DNA of 64,000 bases from Cycas panzhihuaensis (lineage: Eukaryota > Cycadophyta). The stretch lies in NCBI GenBank assembly GCA_023213395.1, contig CM041465.1:234243741-234307740 (forward strand), read 5' to 3'. Below are positions 34,820-45,620 of the stretch, piece after piece; positions within the stretch are counted from its first letter, which is position 1; the number at the start of each line of letters is the position of its first letter. The position numbers were made by a program, and so were the translations under genes. Under the pieces are notes generated by a model. The model worked only from the letters and a program-made list of their open reading frames with translations. It ran no database searches and was not told the DNA's origin.

Positions 34820-35336
34820 TTGTTGCTGTTGTTCCACTATGTGCTCACCATCTTGGTCTTGGCCTTCATCTTCAAGACAGGCTTGATTAGGCTTCTTTCA
34901 ACATGTGCAAGTGGGTCGACATTAGTAGCAAAGACCCTTCTACTCCTTAGTATTAGTGGTAATTCTGGAGTTGGTCACTCTGAAATTGAAGGACGTAACA
35001 TAAATAGTGAAGATGCAAGAGTGCAAGATTATTGTAAGGAGACATTAAACATGCCAGAGCCTTGTCATGGGCAACGTGTTGTGTTGCATGGACATGCACA
35101 ACCTGGCCAACAATCTAAAAGAGAAATGATCCAAGGTACGGGTAATAGGCCTGCGGTGCCTGCAAACTACTACAAGCGAGTACTGTGCATAGTGCAAGAT
35201 CAATATCCTTTTTTATGTGATTTGATAGGGAGATGTTACAGTGGTAGATTCAATTCTGCAACTCTTTTAACATGCCATATATATGATTTTAAAAAGGAAC
35301 TTAAGACAGAGAGCCTTAAATTGGGCTATGATACCA
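34820..35336 (+). other. Second coding-like segment of unknown origin in D leader
   Basis: An open frame of 173 codons runs on the plus strand up to the primer-binding site of D. The first 45 codons are hydrophobic. The middle is hydrophilic (GHSEIEGRNINSEDARVQDY, then HGQRVVLHGHAQPGQ), and then comes PANYYKRVLCIVQDQYPF. Codon use and composition look more like a host exon than like element DNA, and there is no retrotransposon motif. The last few codons read into the primer-binding site, so the natural end is lost. It could be a second captured gene fragment. I do not recognise the family. Confidence 0.4.
35323..35336 (-). other. Primer-binding site of element D
   Basis: On the minus strand TGGTATCATAGCCC begins directly after the LTR end TTTCTACA. 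It differs by one base from the usual TGGTATCAGAGCC-type site complementary to initiator Met tRNA. It confirms that 35337-35768 is the 5' LTR. Confidence 0.88.
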
Positions 35337-35768
35337 TGTAGAAAGATGGGCATATGCATAATATCATCACAGGATCACATAATAAGCAAATACAGGTAAC
35401 AAAATGACACTGCACATATACACCAATTTGACAGGTGGAAAACCTCTTCTGGGGAAGAAAAAACACCTCCTAAAGTTGTAGTTTTATTAAGAAACTTTGA
35501 GAAACAGAAGACTAACCACCAAACCAGCCTTGTAAAAGGCATTTAGACAACCCTCCTAGATTCTCAGAACCATCTCCTTGAATATAGGAGATGAATTTAT
35601 ACAAAGAAAGGTTTGTTAAAATGCAGTTTTGCATTTCAACCACCTTCCATATAACATAATTAATAAGCACTAAAGTTTAATCTTATAATAACTTAAATAC
35701 AAATTTAGACATGTGACTTAAATATAAACTTTAAAAAGAACATAAAGATTACATTAATATTCCTAACA
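35337..35768 (-). repeat. 5' LTR of Copia element D
   Basis: A 432-bp partner of 20034-20474, about 93 percent identical by eye. On the minus strand it runs TGTTAGGAATAT to TTTCTACA. The flank GAAAT (35769-35773) against AAAAT (20029-20033) would be a 5-bp target duplication with one transition. Without element I, D is about 7.4 kb. Confidence 0.93.
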
Positions 35769-36560
35769 GAAATGATGAAATGAAAAGCTTAAGGCATGAC
35801 CCACTCATTAGGCCTGGCCTAATCATTGCCATCTCATCATTTTGGTCTCAACGATTATCTCCTCATCTTGATCCAATGGTCAGATCTCCTAGTGTATGCT
35901 TGTGTAGGGTAAATAAGCTTTGTTGCTTAGGTAGAAGGGCTCTAGATCATATGAGAGGCCCTTGAAAATAAAACCTATTCTTGCCTCCTCATCCCTTTTA
36001 TTCATGAGGCCTCCCGAGATGCCACCTCTATTTTCTTTGACGTGATAGCCCTCAAGATTGGCTTTTCACCCCCATTCTCTTTGTCTTCAAGGTCCAACCA
36101 TTATTTCACTCCTAGAGCCTTCTTTTTACCTCTTTTTCATGTATTTATGACAAACCCCTTCAGCCCCCTAGAGGCCCGTTCATCTTGTTTTTCACATCAC
36201 TCCAAAACATGCTCATGTTTATACTCCTTTTGCTTGTTTCAGTGTCTTGGATTTGTTTTTGCCATCCGTTTGAGCCCGTAAGGCTTCTAGGGGAAACTCT
36301 TACTCCTTTCTAGGCCTTCGTTGGCCCTTTCATGACCCCTAAGAGTGACAAAAACAACGTGTTTACTAGCCTCTTCTCACCCTTCTACTAGGTAGGCCTT
36401 TCACAAGCCTAGTAGCCTATCCCCAGAGCTCTCTTATTCTTTCATGCCTAATATATCTAGTCGTTTTGAGTTGTTGTAACCCTATTGCTACCCTTTCTCC
36501 ACCTCAATAGTGCTATCACCAAGTCTTTTGTGATTCAATCTAAACTCCCCTCTTCCCACT
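35769..36560. other. Unassigned sequence
   Basis: It is less AT-rich than most of the window. Small plus frames at 35780-35965 and 36042-36281 have no recognisable domain. They may be decayed coding sequence upstream of the RNase H domain, but I found no RT or protease motif here. Confidence 0.35.
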
Positions 36561-36965
36561 ATGGTTCTGCTCATTTTCACTAATGGTGGTAGTTGTGATA
36601 ACCTTGGACCTTCCACAGTCATGTGGATCCCCCATGATCCCTCTAAAAATGACTGCATATGCTCCAGAGTCTACTTACCTAAGGCTACAAATAATGAGGT
36701 TGAATACACAATTATTATAAAAGCCCTCATCGATGCACTCTACTTGTACCATGGCCCTATTATCCTCCATTATGACTCTCAGATCATCGTGTCATAGGTA
36801 ACCAAAGTTTACAAAGTTTGTTGCCCATGATTGATGTCCCTTGCATTAATCGCTAGGTTATTATTATCCCTCTTCTCCTCCATGGATGTCCATCACATCC
36901 CTTAAGACCTGAATACTGAGGCAGATGGGCTCATCTGTCACATCCTCAAGTATTGTCTCCCCCTC
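36561..36965 (+). pseudogene. Isolated RNase H domain (RVT_3/aRNH-like), decayed
   Basis: LLIFTNGGSCDNLGPSTVMW corresponds to the first strand of an RNase HI fold, with Asn at the first catalytic Asp (36582-36584). YLPKATNNEVEYTIIIKALI carries the Glu helix. HYDSQIIVS carries the second Asp and is followed by a stop (36795-36797) where Gln is usual. The frame continues to VHHIP-DLNTEADGLICH, with the last Asp. The ATNNE-EY and DSQ-IV patterns are those of the archaeal-type RNase H carried by the Tat lineage of Gypsy elements, and of related plant RVT_3 domains. It is not the Copia RNase H type. No integrase or RT was found next to it. Confidence 0.75.
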
Positions 36966-39032
36966 CTAAATGACCCTTCTTAAGCAACCTAATAGGTTGT
37001 CTCATCATATAGACTTTTGGATCACTATCCATTCTTCATTATGACTATCCTCACACCTCCAAAAGTAGGCCACTAATGAGGTTAAACTATGGTGACTATA
37101 AGTTTGATTCCTTGTTCTACTCTTGTACCATATGTGGCATGATGGTTTTACACATTGACTCTTCATAAGCATAGATTCTTTTGGTTTGTATCCACTTATT
37201 GGCTGTGTTCACAACTCCATATTGCACATGTGGGCGATGGGGGAAATCCTCGCCACATCCCCTCTTTCCTTCATACTACATTCTTGGGTGATGTATGGGC
37301 AACCCCCATGCCACTTCATCTTTGCTTATACACATGTGATCTATCATGGCATTTGCCACTTCCCTTGGATGATGACACATTTACACAGATAGATGCTATT
37401 GACTCTTTTTTGTATTGACAACATTCACCTTTGTTAGACACTTTTGAGTGATGAGGTTCTACTGCTAAGGGTGTAGAGTTTCCCATCTACTAGGAATGGA
37501 TAGGGGCAGCACCTCTTAGATAAGGAAAGGTATACATCTCTACCTCTTGCCTTATTCACTTTAATGGCATGATGAGATATGTTTATGGTTCTAGTGGCAT
37601 GACATGGTTGCATAGATTGCTTTGGTGCCTGATTCCCTTGTTTACTTCTTACTTATGACTATATTTTAGCCTATGATGACTTAGGACCATGGTCCTATAG
37701 CACTACATAGCTCCAAGAGACACCTCTCTTGAGTTTATGGGTATTCATGGGCCTCCATAGCTCCCTCTTAACTCACTCTTAGCTCATTATATGATCCCTG
37801 AAGGTGGGTCTTGACTTGTCTACTTGTTAACATACCTTTACATCATTATTGATGCTTAGTCTTCATCCTTTTTATATATAGGGAGGCCCTACCACTACCT
37901 AAAACCCCCTAAAGACCCTTACCAATCCCTAAACACTATATTTTACACCACAAGATTAATCTTTAAGGGATCCTCTAAGTCTTTGTTTTTAATTCTACCT
38001 TTTATTTTCTTCATATTATGTAAATCCTCATGGTATTGCATCAATAATTATAGTGCTATGAAGTTTGCCATGGGGTGACTGTCCATTATTTGTCGCAGCT
38101 AGGAAATAGCTAGATTTACATTTATTATAAATCTAACACATGGCAAATGGTATATTCCTTCCCAAACCAAACCCTAATTCCTCCAAAAACCTAAATAGTA
38201 CATAAAAACTTAATTTTGAACTCATTCTACCTCTCTCATGAACAAAAAATAGCTCTCTTCTCACACTTTCTCTTGCACTCTCTTGCTTTAAGTTCTGTAA
38301 GGGTGAAACCTTGGCTTGTAGGTCTAAACCATGCCCTTCTTAGTGAGATCATTCTCCTCTTGTGCTCATCCAAGTAGCAATAGTTTATTCCCTTAGATCA
38401 AAGGCTCTTTCCTCCTCCACAAAAGAGTCTACTTCACCAAGGAAAATAGGTTTTTGGGTACCATCTCTCTTGGTAGCCAGGTAATTTCTGATTTGAACAA
38501 GTTTTGATGGTTAAGAGTAGGATATCTTCTATTATTTCTCTTTTAAATATATTTTGCTCATGATTTTACCTATTTGTATACCCTTTTCCATATATTTTCT
38601 TTGATATTTGCTTGGAAAAAGATAGGCAAAGCCTCTCCTTCTACTTTTCCACTGTTGTTCCATCCCTAGGTTTCTATTAGCTAATAGTAGGCTAGGTTTT
38701 GGACAATTTGGGAAGGTTAGAGAGGTATATATGACTGGAGTTTTGACTCCCATAGCCACCTCTCCTAAGGCAATCCCTTCTTCCATAACCTCTTTTATTC
38801 CTTACCTACTACCCATGCTAACAAACCTTGTAGGGTTTGATCCACATATGTTGGCAACTTTATGATATTTGTGACATTCATCTTCTCTTGATCTCTTAGT
38901 GTATATGTATATTATGCTTAGGTAACCATTGTGCTCTACTATTACCATTCCTTTTTGTAGATTTTGTAACTTTTACAACTTCTATAATACTCCTTAAATC
39001 ATTGTATATGCTCTCTTCCTCACACCTTTTTT
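36966..39032. other. Unassigned sequence right of the RNase H remnant
   Basis: No domain recognised. Two overlapping plus frames at 37155-37418 and 37186-37392 and a minus frame at 38532-38786 show no family pattern. If the RNase H came from a Tat-type element, integrase should follow here, but no zinc-finger or DDE motif could be read. Confidence 0.35.
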
Positions 39033-39360
39033 TGTTGGGGTTAATGGTCATCACCTAACCCCCACCTTAGCTACACACAACTTTAGGGTAAGTTAATGGT
39101 AAGTTAAGTTTATTTATTTTATGCTTTATATTATTTTGATATAATTTGAATTCAAGGTTAAAGAGGGCTCCTACCCTACTCCCAAATATTTATGCTATGG
39201 GGTTGTAAACCTTGGTGCTCATCAACACCTTCTCCTTAATGGATTTTTTGTAATACTCTCTAAAAGATGGATTGAATACAAAGATTATTGGTTTTATGCT
39301 ACAATGGATTGATTACTTAATGCACTACTCCACTCCGTCTCTTTGATTCAAACCTTTATT
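39033..39360 (+). repeat. 5' LTR of small element F
   Basis: A 328-bp sequence starting TGTTGGGGTTAATGG, about 90 percent identical by eye to 42785-43113. Its 3' limit is taken from the point where similarity stops (AAACCTTTATT). No CA end is evident there, so the limit may be off by a few bases. It is followed at once by a primer-binding-site-like sequence. Confidence 0.85.
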
Positions 39361-39405
39361 TAGTATCAGATCTTAGATTTTGGCCTACTTCATTTGGTAT
39401 TAGAG
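39361..39405 (+). other. Primer-binding-site region of element F
   Basis: Two decayed Met-tRNA-type motifs stand in line: TAGTATCAGATC (39361-39372), directly after the LTR, and TGGTATTAGAG (39395-39405), preceded by TTCATT as in element I. One is probably the true site. The other may be a duplicate or an LTR-end relic. Confidence 0.6.
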
Positions 39406-41751
39406 TGCCAAGTTGACTTTTGTGTGAGATTCACAACTATCATTTTATATTGTATGGTATGTACATCACATTATATTGAGAAATATTAAAGTTTTACCTT
39501 ATATTACATTGTTATTTTCGTGATATATTTTCATATGATTTTTGGAGCCTCATGTTCTCTATTACTTATCTACATTCAATTTTCTCTAGCTTCTTATAGA
39601 ACGATTAGAACTATGCTATATGACTACTTATTATGATAAGGTCTAAGTGCTCTAGCTAGTAGTAAAGATGATATTTTTTTCATCCATGTGTTTGTGAGAT
39701 ATCTCTCTTTAAAGCTTTATCTCTCTTAGTTTTTTTCTTTTTTTTTTACAAATCTATATTATTTTTGCTTGCTAGACCTTCTTTGGCATTTATAAGAGCC
39801 CTACACCCACTCTTAGTACCTGATAAAGAAGTTTTGAAGTAATTTAGGGCTTCATCTTGCTTAGTTCCTCTTTATATGGTCTACGATGAGTCACTAACTT
39901 TGGCAGCCCCGCTCTCATAAACTAGAGCATCTTTTGTAGTGCCATCTATTCCAACACCTGCATCTATGTGTTACACCCCTCCCTTTGAAATTTTATGAAG
40001 TTCATTGACATTTGATATAGTTTCAATGCCCTGAAACCTCTATAGTCTCGTGTGCCCTTCTTCACGTCTGTGAGCAAAAATCTCTCTTTTAAAGCCATTT
40101 TTCAATTAGATTTCTTTACTAGATCCACTGTTGGCACCATATCCAAGCTTCCCTCTATTTTTGTTAGAATTTATCTCCATTTTTGATTGATTCGAATCGA
40201 TCATTCTTCTTCTTCGCTATTGTAGATGTCAAAAACTCAAAGACGTTGCCTCTTTTACTTATAATTTAATTTTTATTTTATTAAAGTTATAAAGTTTATA
40301 ATAAAATTCAATTAAATTGTATATTTTTTGGAGTCCACACCCTTTAGCCCCCATCTCACTCATGTTGAGCCCTCATACAACCTCAGTCTTTGTGTTAAAG
40401 GGGCTAATCAACTTTTTTGATTATAAAGTTTCTTTTATATTTTTTCTCATATAAACTCTGTCACTCTTTTCACTATATCTCCTCACTGGCATATCAGATT
40501 TTAGTGAAACTAGTTCCATTATGTTTGTTTTTTAGAGAGCTATAATATATACTATTCATTTATCAAATTTGATATTTTTTAATCTAAGATTTAATTGGTC
40601 AAAGTGACCCTTCTTTTAGTTGTTATTTTACTAACCATAAAGAGGTCTTCTTACCATTTTTGGAATAACAGTAGTATGCGAGCTCAGTTTTTCAAACCAT
40701 CTATTTTGTTGGAAAGTTGGTTCAATTCTTTATATGTTGGTATATTTTTTAATCTAATTTGAATTCATTTTATAGGTTTTTAAAGCTAATAAATTTGAGG
40801 TAACCAATTTGTCTTAGTTCACTATTTTTAGCAATAATAAATTAAGTTTTTCTATGTTTCTTTGGCTTGACACATACTAAGGGATCTCTAATCTATATAT
40901 GATCATTTTATAAAGTTATAATTTAAATTTTGTAGTAGTTCAACCATGTGGCTCCATTTTGAGTCCTTAAAAAGGTCCTCATATATATTCATTAATATCT
41001 TGAGCTTTAGGAGCCCATTTTCTAAAAAGTTGGATTCATCAGAAAGAGTTTTTAATACTCTTCATATTGGAATAAGTTTTACTTCAATCTGACATTATTT
41101 TGTAGTTATTTGAAGTAGTTAAAGTTGAGGCTCCTATTTGGTCCTAATTAGACATAGTTTTAAATATTTCAAGCAAAAATGTTTGCTCTATCTTAGCATA
41201 TTTATTTATCATTAAGATACTAATTAGTTGTTGGTAGCTTTTGCTTGTTTTAGAAACTTACAATTGAGTTTTTATAGCTATTAAGCTCCATTTTGGCCTC
41301 CTAAAAAGAAGGAGCCCCCTTTAGATCAAAAACGTCAAATTAGTGCACTCTAACCTTATTCTAAAGCTTTCATTTTATTCTTTAGCTTATAAATTTGATT
41401 ATAAGGCACTCTTAAGGCCTATTCACTACCTATTTAATGTCATTTTACCCTTGTGAAGCATTCATTCAACGAACATATTTTAAGATTATTTTGTAAGTAT
41501 ATGTGCATTCTTCTTTAATTTAAAAGAGCTCATTTAATGGTCATTTATTCTTAATAAGGAATTGGAATTGAAGAATTATTTTTGCTCCATTTCAACTTTA
41601 AAAAGTTTTCAAAGCACTTTAAGGAGCATTTATCATTCTCAACTCAAAAGGACATTTGATTGCATATTTATATGTATTTTAGTTCAATGTTAAAAGGAAA
41701 TATTTTCCATCTTATTTTTAGTCATTGATTGACCAAGGCATTGATTTAAAA

Positions 41752-41800
<49 letters not shown>

Positions 41801-42099
41801 CAAATTATCTTTGGCACTTTATCCTTTACTTTTAAGGTTTACATAAAATCATTGATTGATTTAGTTCTATTCTAAAGGAAAGTAATTACCTTAAAAGGAT
41901 ATGCATTTTATCTCATTACTTACCTACTTTGATTAAGGGATTTATGTTGGAATTTGTTGAAAAGCATTTATTGCCTACTTTATGTTATTCATTCATTAAA
42001 GGCATTCATCTATTCATTTGAGTTTATGAACTAAAAGTTTTACAAATGACAACTTATTTAGATGATATATTAATTTCCACATTTGAGTGCTAATTCCCA
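39406..42099 (+). other. Long non-coding leader of element F
   Basis: About 2.7 kb, T-rich and without protein motifs. A segment near 39608-39640 resembles 25101-25135 in the leader of element I (shared GCTATATGACT and neighbours). From 40600 to 41500 loosely repeated phrases such as AAAGTTGAGG and AGTTGG recur. It contains an (AT)n tract (41755-41798). Confidence 0.55.
41755..41798. repeat. (AT)n microsatellite
   Basis: An uninterrupted alternating AT tract of about 22 units, inside the leader of element F. Such tracts are length-variable and can form cruciforms. Confidence 0.97.
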
Positions 42100-42773
42100 C
42101 ATTTGACTAATTTTCATGTTTGGAAAGGCTTGCTAAAAATACATCTTAGTGCAAATAACCTTTGGAAATTTATTGAATATGGTTACTTAGAAGATGAACA
42201 AAAGTTTAAAGAAAATTTAAGAAAGGATGATAAAGTCATAGTGTTAATCTGTAGCATAATAAATGATGATGTATTCATTAATGTTAGTGAGTTAACTATA
42301 TCCAATCTGTTTGGGATACTCTAGAATTAATTTATGGGGGAGAAACCTTGGATTTGAAAGAATTTAACTATGTTGATGATGTTATACATATAAGATAGAT
42401 GATAGAGAAGGTGTTTTATGTTGAAAAAGCTAATGTTAATGATGCAAATAAAATGGATGATCACATTATTGCACTTGATGATGTTGTATGTACCTATGAT
42501 TTGATTAATTCTCATAAGACAAAGGATCAAGAAGATAAAGTAAAATATGAAGCCACTCTTCTCCATTCAAAGTAAGCCACACTTACTTAGATATCAGTTG
42601 AACCATACTATATTGAAGGAAACTACTTTATAAAGACAATGACGTAGGTTAATGATCACATCAAGGAAGATGAAGACAAAGCTAAAGGATGTATGTTCAA
42701 TCACTCTCAAAGTTTTTCTCAAATACATATACCATAAATTCAAAGAAAAGTGAAGATAATCATGATGACCATC
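42100..42773 (+). pseudogene. Element F gag remnant
   Basis: UBN2-type Copia gag: TNFHVWKGLLKIHLSANNL, WKFIEYGYLEDEQKF, NLRKDDKVIVLIC and NVSELTISNL in the open frame 42103-42324. It then continues with shifts (tyrosine- and aspartate-rich pieces) to about 42770. It ends at the purine tract with no nucleocapsid knuckle, protease, integrase, RT or RNase H. The minus frames at 42327-42566 and 42594-42806 are shadows. An internal deletion therefore removed all of pol, so any past movement in this form would have needed enzymes from another element. Confidence 0.8.
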
Positions 42774-42784
42774 AAGGGAGAAAA
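42774..42784 (+). other. Polypurine tract of element F
   Basis: AAGGGAGAAAA directly precedes the right LTR of F, at the standard position of a plus-strand primer. Confidence 0.8.
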
Positions 42785-43113
42785 TATTAGGGTTAATGCT
42801 CATCATCTAACCCCCACCTTAGGTGCATACAACTTAAGGGTAAGTTAATGATAAGTTAAGTTTATTTATTTTATGCTTTGTATTATTTTAATATAATTTG
42901 AATTCAAGGTTAAGGAGGGCTCCCACCCTCCTCCCAAATATTTATACTATGGGGTTGTAAACCCTGGAGTTCATCAACACCACCTCCTTAAATGGATTTT
43001 TTGTAATACTCTCTCAAAAATGGATTGAATACAAAGATAATTGGTTTTATGCTATAATGGATTGATTACTTGATGTACTACTCCACTCTGTCTCCTTGAT
43101 TCAAACCTTTATT
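42785..43113 (+). repeat. 3' LTR of small element F
   Basis: A 329-bp partner of 39033-39360. Its first bases are TATTAGGG in place of TGTTGGGG, two G to A changes, one of which destroys the terminal TG. No clear target duplication was seen in the flanks. Confidence 0.85.
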
Positions 43114-43213
43114 TGTCATTATTCGCATTGCCCATTTGGGACTCGATCTTTAGGAGGTTTTTCTCTTATAGGAGCTAGTCATTTGAATGCTATCATCCTC
43201 CTCTCCACCAACA

Positions 43214-43229
43214 CCCCCCCCCCCCCCCC
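43214..43229. repeat. Poly-C run (16 C)
   Basis: Sixteen consecutive C on the plus strand, conspicuous in AT-rich DNA. The length may be unreliable if the assembly has homopolymer errors. Confidence 0.9.
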
Positions 43230-43344
43230 AGGCCTCTTTTTCCTAAAGGTTATATTAGAACATTATTGTGTGTAAAGGGAAATAACATACTTTTCATTTC
43301 TGCTTTAGCACATAAGGTAAATTTTATTATCACTTTGATAAGGC

Positions 43345-43684
43345 ACACACACAACTATATACATGCACACACATGTTTATTGTTTGTACATAAGATAAGG
43401 CATCCTTCCAGGTAAGTAGAATCATACCATATTCAAGAGATACATTTCTCCTACTTGTATCTACTTCTCTTGTTCTTTCTATTCAGATTTCTTTACTTTA
43501 CAAATACTTTAGGGACACACACAACTATATACATGCACACACATGTTTATTGTTTGTACATAAGATAAGGCATCCTTCCAGGTAAGTAGAATCATACCAT
43601 ATTCAAGAGATACATTTCTCCTACTTGTATCTACTTCTCTTGTTCTTTCTATTCAGATTTCTTTACTTTACAAATACTTTAGGG
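43345..43684 (+). repeat. Perfect 170-bp tandem duplication
   Basis: 43345-43514 is repeated without any visible difference at 43515-43684. The unit starts ACACACACAACTATATAC and ends ACTTTAGGG. The absence of differences, in a region where other repeats are strongly diverged, points to a recent event or an assembly duplication. Confidence 0.95.
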
Positions 43685-45163
43685 AAGGTAAGAGATCCCT
43701 TTGATGGCTTCATTTACAATGCTTGTTATGATTTGGAGTGCAAAGTCACGAGCGAAGGAAGCATGAAAGGAAGGGATGTGTTGCTTCATCAAATGGCATA
43801 TTTCTTAGTGCACTTCTTACAAACTCCTCTTCTCTCCTTTCTTTTATTTCCTTCCCTTTTCTTTCCTAAAAAAAAATCTACTTATGCTTGCATGTAGGTT
43901 GTATCCTTCCTTTTACATATTTGTGCTCATAGAAAAAGGGTATAAAGGGTATATGCATATGCATACACTCTTATCATTTCTCTTCCTCTCCTTTTTATGA
44001 AAAGACTAAAATAATAAAGATACTTCTCCTTCCTCATTTACATGTGTATAGGAAGATGGCATGAATAGATGCATTTTCTTTAGTAATGAAAATGATAGAC
44101 TAACTAAAGAATCCTCTTTTCCTAACCATTACCTCTTTGTATCTTGCATGTATGCATGCACATAAGGATAAGGTTAAGGAAGCATAAACTAGTTGAAAGC
44201 ATTTTCTTTTTGCATCAAAAGAAAGCATAAAAGAAAAGAGCCATATAAATAATTATATCTTCTCTCTCTTTTACCCCCTCCCCTAAATCATTTTTCTTAG
44301 ATAAAGGAAAAGAGAGTGAGGCTAAAAGAGAGAGTTTGTTATTTGTATATGTTTTTTTCTCAAGATCTAGACCTTGGTTTTACTACATCATCTCACAACT
44401 AAGACCAAGGAAATCATCTAAATCCTTAGCACAACTAAATGATCCTTGCATTAGACCAAATCCTAAAGGTAAACCCTTTAGGTAAGCTTAAAGACAACCC
44501 TTAGGAGCCTTATCTATTAGGTTCAGCCCTTGTATATTCCAAACCTCTCCTTTCTCTTCAACTAACTACTTCTTTCCTATTATTTCTAGGTTTCCTTTCC
44601 ATAAGGAACCATCGACCTCTCACCTCCTCCCCCAAAGGAGGCCTTTCCTCTTCTCCCTTTAACCTTAAGGGTTGAAGAGCCTATCCATGGCCACTCAGTA
44701 ACTTGAGGATACCCATCCTCCTAAACTGACTTCCAGAAGGTGCTCAACAAAATGGGAAGTTGTAGCATTATTTGCAAGTCTCTGAACTTGTGTTCTAATG
44801 TGTGGACATATTTTGAGGGTAACCTATCTCTCCTCAGAGATTCCTAGACCCTTGTTGTAGTTATAGTGTTGGTTTAGGCACTCTTATCCATAGTGACCCC
44901 CTAGAGGCATGCTTCTAGTAAGTATTTAGTTTTACTATTTTATCTATGTATGATTTTTTAAGCTCACTAGGCAATTATGATAAGCAATACCATTGTGCAA
45001 GTTAACAATATAAGTTATTGCATCCATATTACCATGACAAGGGTTTCCCACTCTTGCTTGAGATAAGAATGGGCATAACATAAAGGGATCATTAGAATGA
45101 AGTATAATGGCATTATATTATCTAAAGACTAATGATAAATATAAGTTATGATTTAGGTATAAT
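43685..45163. other. Unassigned pyrimidine-rich sequence
   Basis: No gene supported. The plus frame reaching 43897 includes part of the tandem duplication and a Leu/Phe-rich tail, without a domain. The part at 44230-44640 is C/T-rich. A short frame starting at an ATG near 44689 has early stops and no recognisable family. Confidence 0.35.
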
Positions 45164-45620
45164 TGTTAGATAATATGACAACAATGTTTTGGAGGCTAAA
45201 ATTTTGACAAGTTGGCAGCGTAGTTTCCCCCCCAAATTTCTGTGGGGGTTCCAAGAGGGGCAGGAGCCCCCTTTGGGTGGAGGGGTATGAGGGAGTTGGA
45301 ACACCCCCTACAAAGAGGGGGGTCAGGGCCGATAGCCCCCAACCCAAAAAACTAGCACTGAAAAACATACTAAATTGTAAAGAGAATCAAGGTTGTTCAC
45401 TCAAAATACCCTAGATTCTATGGTCAAGATTTGTTCCTTGTATGACAGTCTGATTTAGGATGTTTTTTAATTATATTTGATGTATTGGATGTACTATGAG
45501 GAGTTAGGTGATTGGTTGTTGTTGTTGTGAGCATTCTGCTATAAATTGTATACATTTCTCCATTCTTTGATAATAAAGATCAATACCTTTCCTGTGTAGA
45601 TGTTTCTCTAGTACACTGCT
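45164..45620 (+). repeat. LTR-like sequence with GC-rich, fold-prone block
   Basis: It starts TGTTAGATAATATG. A GC-rich block (45228-45350) contains the near-perfect inverted repeat GGGGGTTCCAA (45244-45254) with TTGGAACACCCCC (45296-45308). Further G and C runs follow. Then come a (TTG)n run (about 45514-45528), a TATA-like CTATAAATTG (45539) and an AATAAAG signal (near 45573). The order of GC-rich part, TATA box and polyadenylation-like signal suits a solo LTR or a TRIM-like element. No partner LTR, primer site or target duplication was found. The 71-codon minus frame at 45153-45368 covers the GC-rich block and is not believed to be a gene. Confidence 0.4.

Noticed and set aside
45153-45368. 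71-codon minus frame with Gly/Pro-rich sequence
   Set aside because: It covers the GC-rich inverted-repeat block of an LTR-like sequence. Composition and palindromes explain the open frame.
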